Of a DNA stretch of 64,000 nt, positions 1 through 6,496 are shown one piece after another. Made by a program: the position numbers and the translations under genes. The DNA comes from CAIMUS01 sp046347625 (GTDB lineage: Bacteria; Pseudomonadota; Gammaproteobacteria; Competibacterales; Competibacteraceae): positions 434,001 to 498,000 of the forward strand of contig JAXMFU010000005.1 of NCBI GenBank assembly GCA_046347625.1, given 5' to 3'. Under the pieces are notes generated by a model. The model was not told the DNA's origin and made no database searches. It was given only the letters and a program-made list of their open reading frames with translations. The stretch's first letter is position 1. The number at the start of each line of letters is the position of its first letter.

Positions 1-2401
1 TGTAAATGCCTTCCGGGATGCGCCGGTCGTAAAAATCGAACAGCACCTCCTCCGCCACCAGCAGATCGCGGCGGCGGGATTTGGTCTCCAGTTCCTCGGC
101 CTCGGTCAACAATTCCCGGTTGTGAATAAAGAACGGCGCCTTGCAATGGAATTCCTGTTGCACCAGGGCATGGCGGATAAACAGTTCCCTGGACAGGACT
201 GGGTCGATCGGGCCGTAGTTCACCCGGCGTCCCGCCACAATCGGCAGACCGTACAGCGTGACCCGTTCGGTGGCCGCCACCTGGGCGGCACGCTTTTCCC
301 AGTGCGGTTCGGAGTAGCTGCGCCGTAACAGTGGCCCGGCCAGTGCCTCGACCCAGGCGGGATCGATGCCGGCCACCGTGCGGGCATAGAGCCGGGTGGT
401 TTCCACCAGTTCGGCGGCCATGACCCACTTCGGCCCTTTCTTGAACAGCCCGGAGCCGGGAAAGATATAGAAGCGACGGTTGCGGGCGCCCAGCCAGGAC
501 TGATCTTCCTGCTTCACGCCCAGATGCCCCAAAAGACCGGTGAGCAGGGCGCGGTGCAGCGGTTCATACGTGGCCGGTTCCTCGTTAAGGCGCTGTCCCA
601 TCTCCGTGACCAGCGCGTGCAGTTCCTGATACAGATCGTGCCATTCCCGCATCCGCACGAAGGAAAGAAAGTCGTCTTCGCAAAGCTGGCGCAGTTTGTT
701 CTTGGAAAGCCGCCGGGCCTGCTCATGGTAATAATTCCATAGATCGAGCAGCGCCAGGAAATCGGACTGCTCGTCGCGGAAACGGCGGTGTCTCTCATCC
801 GCCGTCTGCTGCTTTTCCAGCGGTCGCTCACGCGGGTCTTGAATGGCTAGGGCGCTGGCGACAATCAGGGCCTCACTGAGGCAACCTTCGCGCCGGGCCG
901 CCAGAATCATTCTACCCAGACGTGGATCGATCGGCAGCCGCGCCAGTTGCCGTCCCAGTTCGGTCACCTGGCGTTGGGTATCGACGGCGCCCAACTCGAA
1001 CAATAACTGGAAGCCATCGCTGATCAGGCGGGAATCGGGCGGATCGATAAAGGGAAAATCCTCGATTTCGCCCAATCTCAGGACGCTCATCTGTAAGATA
1101 ACCGCCGCCAGATTGGTGCGCAGAATTTCAGGATCGGTAAAAGCCGGGCGGCTCAGGAAATCGTCTTCCGAATACAGCCGGATGCACACGCCCGCGCTTA
1201 CCCGACCGCAGCGGCCGGCGCGCTGATTGGCGCTGGCCTGGGAAATCTTTTCGATCGGCAGGCGCTGAATCTTGCTGCGATGGCTGTAACGGCTGATCCG
1301 GGCCATGCCGGGGTCGATCACATAGCGAATTCCGGGCACAGTCAGCGAGGTCTCCGCCACATTGGTGGCCAGCACGATCCGGCGGCGGCCATGTGGTTGA
1401 AAGATCCGGCTCTGTTCGGCGGTCGATAGCCGGGCATACAGAGGCAGAATTTCGGTGTCCGGCGGATGGTGCTTGCGCAGGCTTTCGGTCGTCTCGCGGA
1501 TTTCCCGCTCGCCGCTTAAAAAGATCAGCATATCGCCCCGGTCGATCCGGGAGACCTCGTCCACCGCCTCCAGGACCGCCTGTTGCAGATGCCGGTCGCG
1601 GGCATCTTCGTCCTCCGCGAGCAGGGGACGATAGTGAATATCGACCGGATAGCCGCGCCCGGAAACCTCGATGATCGGAGCGTCGTTAAAATGGCGGGAG
1701 AAGCGCTCCGGGTCGATAGTCGCCGAGGTAATGATCACCTTAAGATCGGGGCGTCGGGGCAACAGCCGGTGCAGATAGCCGAGCAGAAAATCGATATTCA
1801 GGCTGCGCTCGTGGGCCTCGTCGATAATGATGACTTCGTACTGTTCCAGGTCCCGATCGCCCTGAGTTTCGGCCAGCAGAATACCGTCGGTCATCAGCTT
1901 GATCATGGTATCCGCGCTGACCCGGTCGCTGAACCGCACCTTATAGCCGACCGTGCCGCCCAGGGATGTGCGCAATTCCTCGGCAATCCGCGCCGCCACA
2001 CTGCGCGCGGCGATCCGGCGCGGTTGGGTATGACCGATCATGCCCGCCGCTCCAAGGCCGAGCGACAGACAAATCTGGGGCAACTGGGTGGTCTTGCCGG
2101 AACCGGTTTCGCCACAGATCACGACCACCGGATGATCGCGAATCGTGGCGGCGATCCGTTCGCGCTGCCGATTGATCGGCAAGCCTTCATCGAAGGTGGG
2201 AGCCGGCAGGCTTGCCAGGCGCAAACGCCGCCGTTCACAGGAACGATCGAGCGCGATTTGCAGCTCCGCCAATCCCTTATCGATGGGCTGAGCGTGGTCC
2301 AGCCGACGCTGCAAGCCCTGTAACCGCCGTCTCAGCACACGGCGTTCGGTCAGCAGGCAATCATTCAGACGGTTTTGCAGAGCGTTAAGGAGAGTTTGCA
2401 C
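1..2401 (-). CDS. hrpA: ATP-dependent RNA helicase HrpA (3' end outside window)
   Basis: DEAH-box RNA helicase of the HrpA family, acting on RNA in the cytoplasm. I translated the minus strand by hand: an open frame runs from a GTG at 2401 to the window edge, about 800 residues, so the C-terminal third of a roughly 1300-residue protein is missing. Visible motifs in order are Walker A GETGSGKTTQ (near residue 100), the DEAH box in IIDEAHERSLN, SATID (motif III) and QRAGRCGR (motif VI). The winged-helix and HrpA-specific region follows. The GTG start gives VQTLLNALQNRL; no ATG lies nearby. The gene is divergent from the cold-shock gene. Confidence 0.93.
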   Translation of the reverse strand, partial: MQTLLNALQNRLNDCLLTERRVLRRRLQGLQRRLDHAQPIDKGLAELQIALDRSCERRRLRLASLPAPTFDEGLPINRQRERIAATIRDHPVVVICGETGSGKTTQLPQICLSLGLGAAGMIGHTQPRRIAARSVAARIAEELRTSLGGTVGYKVRFSDRVSADTMIKLMTDGILLAETQGDRDLEQYEVIIIDEAHERSLNIDFLLGYLHRLLPRRPDLKVIITSATIDPERFSRHFNDAPIIEVSGRGYPVDIHYRPLLAEDEDARDRHLQQAVLEAVDEVSRIDRGDMLIFLSGEREIRETTESLRKHHPPDTEILPLYARLSTAEQSRIFQPHGRRRIVLATNVAETSLTVPGIRYVIDPGMARISRYSHRSKIQRLPIEKISQASANQRAGRCGRVSAGVCIRLYSEDDFLSRPAFTDPEILRTNLAAVILQMSVLRLGEIEDFPFIDPPDSRLISDGFQLLFELGAVDTQRQVTELGRQLARLPIDPRLGRMILAARREGCLSEALIVASALAIQDPRERPLEKQQTADERHRRFRDEQSDFLALLDLWNYYHEQARRLSKNKLRQLCEDDFLSFVRMREWHDLYQELHALVTEMGQRLNEEPATYEPLHRALLTGLLGHLGVKQEDQSWLGARNRRFYIFPGSGLFKKGPKWVMAAELVETTRLYARTVAGIDPAWVEALAGPLLRRSYSEPHWEKRAAQVAATERVTLYGLPIVAGRRVNYGPIDPVLSRELFIRHALVQQEFHCKAPFFIHNRELLTEAEELETKSRRRDLLVAEEVLFDFYDRRIPEGIY

Positions 2402-2654
2402 GGTAAAAGGGCGTTACGGTGATCAGTGCAGTTTAATGGAATCTTGCCGTTGGAGTGCCTGTTTTTGTACAGATTCCAGTTGCAGACGGCGTAAGTTTGG
2501 CGTAATGTCAGCACCGGGCTAAGGCCAGCCAGGCCGGTTATGGCCCGTCCAGAGTCGATCCTCTACGCACCGAGCATAGTTTGACGAGAATTTATGGTCC
2601 GGAAGTTGGCGGTTCGGCAAAGCTGTAAATCTGTTTTATCGAGGTTGTGTTTGA
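2402..2654. other. Intergenic region between divergent hrpA and csp
   Basis: About 250 bases between two divergently transcribed genes, so both promoters should lie here. The stretch just before the cold-shock ATG would form its 5' leader. I see no further gene and no clear palindrome. Confidence 0.4.
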
Positions 2655-2921
2655 ATGCGTACCGGTACTGTTAAGTGGTTTGACGAAGCCAAAGGGTTTG
2701 GATTCATTGCGCCCGAGGATGGCAGCAACGATGTGTTTGTACACTACTCCACCATCGAGGGTAAAGGTTTCCGGACCCTTGCCGAAGGCCAGCGGGTCGA
2801 GTTCGACTCCAAGGTCGGCCCCAAAGGCCCTCAAGCCACTGTCGTGAAGCTTGCGAAAGATCATCAAGAAGGTCATCAAGCTCCACACCATGTTCCAAAG
2901 GCCCACAAGCCAGCGTTGTGA
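2655..2921 (+). CDS. Cold-shock domain protein (CspA family) with altered C-terminus
   Basis: Small nucleic-acid-binding cold-shock protein. The first 68 residues form a normal single cold-shock domain, with RNP1 as KGFGFIAPEDG and RNP2 as VFVHYSTI. A standard member ends soon after GPQATVVKLAK. Here the frame runs on for 20 extra His/Pro/Lys-rich residues to a TGA at 2919-2921. The extension arises because the last 12 codons (2823-2858) are present again at 2897-2932 in another frame, followed by TAA at 2933-2935. The protein is probably still functional, since the fold is complete before the duplication. A strong terminator follows. Confidence 0.92.
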   Translation: MRTGTVKWFDEAKGFGFIAPEDGSNDVFVHYSTIEGKGFRTLAEGQRVEFDSKVGPKGPQATVVKLAKDHQEGHQAPHHVPKAHKPAL

Positions 2922-2935
2922 AGCTTGCGAAGTAA
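2823..2935 (+). repeat. Partial tandem duplication of the csp 3' end
   Basis: The 36 bases at 2823-2858 (KGPQATVVKLAK) recur at 2897-2932 as KGPQASVVKLAK followed by TAA. There are only a few, mostly third-position, differences. The repeat unit is offset by 74 bases, which is not a multiple of three, so the second copy is out of frame and the gene ends earlier at a TGA. Confidence 0.8.
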
Positions 2936-2962
2936 TCCTCCGCCAGCCTGACCATGGAATTA

Positions 2963-2990
2963 AGAGACCCCGCCGATAGGCGGGGTCTCT
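2963..2990 (+). terminator. Rho-independent-type terminator after csp
   Basis: A perfect 12-bp GC-rich stem (2963-2974 with 2979-2990) with a GATA loop, followed by a short T-containing tail (GTTTG). It lies directly after both possible stops of the cold-shock gene. Confidence 0.8.
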
Positions 2991-2999
2991 GTTTGACCG

Positions 3000-3190
3000 G
3001 GTAGTGTTCCACATTTGGACATTACACAAGGACTCCAAACTCGTACCGGTCGATAAATAAACCAATGATAATATCATGCATTTTTTTGAGTTTGGAGAAA
3101 CCAATCGTTTTTCGGGCCAATCGCTTTAGTCGAGTTCGCAGTGTCAGATGTTTCCTTTCTATTTTTTTGGGTATTCCGTTTACCAATGAC
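3000..3190 (-). pseudogene. IS1-family transposase remnant (InsB C-terminus)
   Basis: The minus strand encodes the typical C-terminal block of IS1-family InsB transposases: IERKHLTLRTRLKRLARK, then FSKLKKMHDIIIGLFI, ending at a stop at 3022. The upstream part of the frame (to 3327) is not recognisably IS1 and runs into a palindromic repeat, so the N-terminal and catalytic part is lost. A possible decayed element end begins near 3000. This is a relic and cannot transpose. Confidence 0.75.
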
Positions 3191-3257
3191 GTGTTCCTCA
3201 GAAGATAAGTGACGTCCATAAGCACCCCGATCATGGGTATAAAATCGGGTGATTCCA

Positions 3258-3288
3258 AAGGGCGTAACCAGTCGTCCGCTCTGGTGTA
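3258..3288. repeat. Dispersed intergenic repeat, copy 1
   Basis: The stretch GGGCGTAACCAGTCGTCCGC followed by TCTGGTGTAG recurs with two differences at 34937-34968. Both copies sit next to a palindromic REP-like element, so they look like parts of one dispersed intergenic unit. Confidence 0.6.
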
Positions 3289-3360
3289 GGAGCGCGCCCT
3301 GCTCGCGACTTGAGCCGGCGCCGGCACGCTGGTGCGGTCGCGAGCAGGGCGCGCTCCTAC
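3286..3360. repeat. REP-like palindrome (GTAGGAGCGCGC family)
   Basis: Perfect 24-bp inverted repeat: 3286-3309 pairs with 3337-3360, with a 27-base loop. The outer sequence GTAGGAGCG is shared with the palindromes at 28784-28870 and 63327-63385. It can form a long hairpin and is typical of REP/MITE-like intergenic repeats in gammaproteobacteria. Confidence 0.8.
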
Positions 3361-3701
3361 CGGTGCTTTAACGGGACGTTGTCAGCACTTCATGGTCCAT
3401 AGCGCGCTCGACGGGTTACGCCCTATGGAATCCATTTGTTTCTCCCTGGCTTCAGCAGGGTAAATGCAGTGATTGTCATTGATACTAAATTCAGTAACAG
3501 CCTAACACGAGTTCCTTGCGGCTTATTTCGTAATGTATGTGAAGCGTGTAAGCAGGAGCGTATTGTCCCTGTCGTGGGTGTCAGGCATGAGCGGCGAATC
3601 CGCCCAGACCCCCGCCGGCTCCAGCCCGTTTCAGCCACCGCAGAGCAAGGTAGCATGGTAGCATAAACACTTTTGTAAGTTATAGTTAACGGAGCTTGTT
3701 C
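3361..3701. other. Gene-poor stretch before the DUF2760 operon
   Basis: About 340 bases without a recognisable gene. Short open frames exist on both strands but none looks like a known protein. The operon promoter probably lies in its last 150 bases. A ribosome binding site GGAG is at 3691-3694. Confidence 0.4.
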
Positions 3702-4241
3702 ATGACCGAGCCCAATTTCTCTTTTTTCGCTCGCTTGCTGCTGGCCTTGCAGGCTTTCTGGCGGACGCTCGGCGATCCTGAGTTCGCCCGTGAGGTGGCC
3801 AGTCTGAGTCAAGGCGCGTTGCCGGCGCCGGCCGTCGAAGCCACGCCGGGCTTACGGCAGACGGCGCCGGAGTCGGCCCTGCAATTACTGAGTTTGTTGC
3901 AGCAGGAAGGCCGTTTTATCGATTTTCTGGAGGAAAATGTCAGCGCCTATTCCGATGCCGAAATCGGTGGCGCGGCGCGGGTGGTGCACGAAGGCTGCCG
4001 CAAGGCCCTGCATACCTATTTCAATATCAGCCCCGTGCGCACCGAACCCGAAGGCAGTCGCCTGACCTTGCCATCGGGCTTCGATCCCGGCGCCACCCGA
4101 CTGACCGGCAATGTGGTGGGACAACCGCCGTTTACCGGTACCCTGATGCATCGTGGCTGGCAGGTCACCGCCATCAAACTGCCACAGCTTGCCGAAGGCC
4201 ATGATGTCCGGATTCTGGCACCCGCGGAGGTGGAGCTATGA
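3702..4241 (+). CDS. DUF2760 domain protein
   Basis: A 179-residue protein of the DUF2760 family, function unknown. It regularly sits directly upstream of Hsp70-like genes, as here. The N-terminus is amphipathic (FSFFARLLLALQAFWRTL). The conserved middle reads LLSLLQQEGRFIDFLEEN and the C-terminus is beta-rich. The ATG at 3702 is preferred because GGAG lies 7 bases upstream; a TTG two codons earlier is the alternative. The stop overlaps the next gene's ATG (ATGA), so the two are translationally coupled. A role as a partner of the Hsp70 proteins is inferred from context only. Confidence 0.85.
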   Translation: MTEPNFSFFARLLLALQAFWRTLGDPEFAREVASLSQGALPAPAVEATPGLRQTAPESALQLLSLLQQEGRFIDFLEENVSAYSDAEIGGAARVVHEGCRKALHTYFNISPVRTEPEGSRLTLPSGFDPGATRLTGNVVGQPPFTGTLMHRGWQVTAIKLPQLAEGHDVRILAPAEVEL

Positions 4242-6076
4242 GCGGCGCGCGCTATGCCGTTGGGATCGACCTGGGTACCACTCATTGCGTGATGTCGGCG
4301 GTGGATTTGACCCAGGATGAGAGCGAGCAGATCGCCCAGCAGATGGTGATGATTCCGCAATTGACCGGTCCGGGTGCGGTGGAGGAGCGGTTGCTGCTGC
4401 CGTCGTTTCTGTATCTGCCCCATCCGGATGAATTGGCACCCACCGATTTGACCCTGCCCTGGGGTTCACAGCCGCCTTTTATCGTGGGCGAACTGGCCCG
4501 CAATCTCGGCAGCCGCACGCCGATCCGGCTGGTGGCCAGTGCCAAAAGCTGGCTCTGTCATCCCGGCGTCGATCGCCGTGCGCCCATTCTGCCGGTGGAA
4601 GCGCCCCCGGAAGTGCCCCAGGTCTCGCCCTTGCAGGCATCGATCCATTATCTGGAGCATTTGCGCCAGGCGTGGGACTACCAGCATCCGGATGCGCCGC
4701 TGCTGGAACAGGAGGTCACCATTACCGTGCCGGCCTCGTTCGATCCGGCGGCCCGTGAACTGACCGATGAAGCCGCCGCCAGCATCGGTTTCAGTCGCCG
4801 GATTCTGTTGGAGGAACCACAGGCGGCATTGTATAGCTGGATTCTGGCCAGCCAGGGCGGCTGGCGCAAGCAGGTCAAGGTCGGCGATATTATCTTGGTC
4901 ATCGATCTGGGTGGCGGGACCACCGATCTTTCCTTGATCGCCGTGACCGAGCGCGACGGTTCGCTGGAATTGAACCGGGTGGCGGTGGGCGATCATATTC
5001 TGCTGGGCGGCGATAATATGGACCTGGCGCTGGCCCATGTGGTCAGGACCAAGCTGGCCGGTCAGAATATCACCTTGGATCTGTGGCAGTTGCAGGCACT
5101 GACCCATGGCTGCCGAGTGGCCAAGGAAGCGATGTCGAGCGATCCGAGTATCGAGAGCATGCCGGTGGTCGTACCCAGTCGAGGTTCCCGTCTGATCGGT
5201 GGCACCATCCGCACCGAACTCACCCGCGACGACGTCACCCACACCTTGGTGGAAGGTTTCTTTCCCTGGGTGGATGCCGCCGCCCGGCCGGTGAGTCGGG
5301 CGCGCACGGCCTTGACCAAACTAGGGCTGCCCTATGCCCAGGACGCCGGTATCACCCGCCATCTGGCGGCATTCCTGGGACGGCAGACGCAGGCCACCGC
5401 GGCGTTGGCCGGCTTCGCGGCGCTGCCGCCTAACGCCAGTTTTCTGCATCCCACGGCAGTGTTGCTCAACGGCGGTGTCTTCAAAGCGCCTTTATTGGCC
5501 GGACGTACCCTCGAGATGCTCAACGCCTGGTTACAGGCCGAAGGGGCACCGCCGGCCCGACTGCTGGAAGGGGCCGATCTCGATCTGGCGGTGGCACGGG
5601 GCGCCGCCTACTACGGTTATGTAAGACGGGGTCGCGGGGTTCGCATCCGCGGTGGCACCGCCAAGTCTTACTATGTCGGGATCGAAAGCGCCATGCCGGC
5701 CGTGCCGGGGATGGAACCGCCGTTACAGGCGCTATGTATCGCCCCTTTCGGGATGGAAGAAGGGACCGACGCGGCGCTACCGTCGCAGGAAGTCGGGCTG
5801 GTGGTGGGCGAGCCGGTTCGGTTCCATTTCTTCGGCTCTTCGGTTCGACGGGAAGATCGGGTCGGCTCCGTGCTGGAGCAATGGTCGCCGGAAGAGGTCG
5901 AAGAACTGGAGGAGATCGAAGCCAATCTGCCCGCCGAAGGCCGCACTCCCGGCGAAGTGGTGCCGGTGCGGCTGCATGCCGGGGTCACCGAAGTGGGGAC
6001 CTTACGGCTGGAAGCGGTGCCGCGCGAAGGCTATGAGACTTGGAAGGTCGAGTTCGATGTCCGGGGGCAGGAGTAA
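4238..6076 (+). CDS. Hsp70-family chaperone-like ATPase (DnaK/HscC-like)
   Basis: A 612-residue Hsp70-type protein. Phosphate loop 1 is GIDLGTTHC (residues 9-17), phosphate loop 2 is IDLGGGTTDLS, and LLGGDNMDLALA is also typical. The nucleotide-binding fold is complete. The C-terminal 150 residues resemble a short beta substrate-binding region. There is no long helical lid and no EEVD-like tail, so it is closer to HscC-type proteins than to DnaK. It overlaps the DUF2760 gene by four bases. About 420 bp downstream lies a second Hsp70-like gene, giving a paralogous pair in one transcription unit. Client proteins are unknown. Confidence 0.92.
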   Translation: MSGARYAVGIDLGTTHCVMSAVDLTQDESEQIAQQMVMIPQLTGPGAVEERLLLPSFLYLPHPDELAPTDLTLPWGSQPPFIVGELARNLGSRTPIRLVASAKSWLCHPGVDRRAPILPVEAPPEVPQVSPLQASIHYLEHLRQAWDYQHPDAPLLEQEVTITVPASFDPAARELTDEAAASIGFSRRILLEEPQAALYSWILASQGGWRKQVKVGDIILVIDLGGGTTDLSLIAVTERDGSLELNRVAVGDHILLGGDNMDLALAHVVRTKLAGQNITLDLWQLQALTHGCRVAKEAMSSDPSIESMPVVVPSRGSRLIGGTIRTELTRDDVTHTLVEGFFPWVDAAARPVSRARTALTKLGLPYAQDAGITRHLAAFLGRQTQATAALAGFAALPPNASFLHPTAVLLNGGVFKAPLLAGRTLEMLNAWLQAEGAPPARLLEGADLDLAVARGAAYYGYVRRGRGVRIRGGTAKSYYVGIESAMPAVPGMEPPLQALCIAPFGMEEGTDAALPSQEVGLVVGEPVRFHFFGSSVRREDRVGSVLEQWSPEEVEELEEIEANLPAEGRTPGEVVPVRLHAGVTEVGTLRLEAVPREGYETWKVEFDVRGQE

Positions 6077-6108
6077 GGTTTTCAGAAACCAATCTGGAGC
6101 CATGCACA

Positions 6109-6471
6109 ATGGGACTCACCAAGGTTACGACCAAGCTGACAAATTTTGCAACCCCCGAACGCAGCTACGAGGCCATCTTCCTGGTGGACACGGGCGCTAC
6201 CGATTCGATGGCCCCGGCGGACGAACTGGAAAAGATCGGCCTTGCCAAGGAAGGCCGGATGGTTTACGAATTGGCGGACAGGACGGTCGAGGAATATCCG
6301 TATGGGCTGGTGCGAATCGAGTTCATGGGGGAAGTCACGGCGGGCCGCGTCATCTTCGGTGAAGCGGGATCGGAACCGCGGCTGGGTGTTACCGCGCTGG
6401 AATCGGTCGGCATCATGGTCGATCCCGTGCATAAGACCTTGAAGCGGTTGCCGGCAATACCGCTGAAATAA
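6109..6471 (+). CDS. Retropepsin-like aspartic protease (clan AA)
   Basis: A 120-residue protein with the single-domain retropepsin signature LVDTGATDSMAP (catalytic Asp near residue 27) and the second hydrophobic block RLGVTALESVGIMVDP. One such domain is half of a pepsin-type active site, so it would act as a dimer. The ATG at 6109 has a GGAG about 9 bases upstream; an open frame extends further 5' but overlaps the preceding gene. It sits between two Hsp70 genes in the same direction, so it is probably co-transcribed. A link between this protease and the chaperones is inference. Confidence 0.8.
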   Translation: MGLTKVTTKLTNFATPERSYEAIFLVDTGATDSMAPADELEKIGLAKEGRMVYELADRTVEEYPYGLVRIEFMGEVTAGRVIFGEAGSEPRLGVTALESVGIMVDPVHKTLKRLPAIPLK

Positions 6472-6483
6472 GGATCACTCGTT

Positions 6484-6489
6484 AGGAGA
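6484..6489 (+). promoter_or_regulatory. Ribosome binding site that points to an ATC start
   Basis: AGGAGA at 6484-6489 lies 7 bases before the ATC codon at 6497-6499. From the in-frame stop at 6464-6466 to the GTG at 6557 there is no ATG, GTG or TTG in this frame. The ATC is therefore the best-placed initiation codon that keeps phosphate loop 1. Confidence 0.6.
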
Positions 6490-6496
6490 CTACGCC

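Noticed and set aside
514..1226. Open frames of 100-127 residues on both strands near the left edge
   Set aside because: They overlap the long hrpA frame, which shows conserved helicase motifs; these are shadows.
1583..2323. A 246-residue plus-strand open frame
   Set aside because: It is antisense to the helicase motifs of hrpA and its translation has no recognisable domain.
3423..3812. A 129-residue minus-strand frame overlapping the start of the DUF2760 gene
   Set aside because: No similarity to a known family and it overlaps a well supported gene with a ribosome binding site.
5652..6362. A 236-residue frame spanning the Hsp70 end and the protease gene
   Set aside because: An Arg/Ser/Trp-rich translation typical of a shifted frame in GC-rich DNA.
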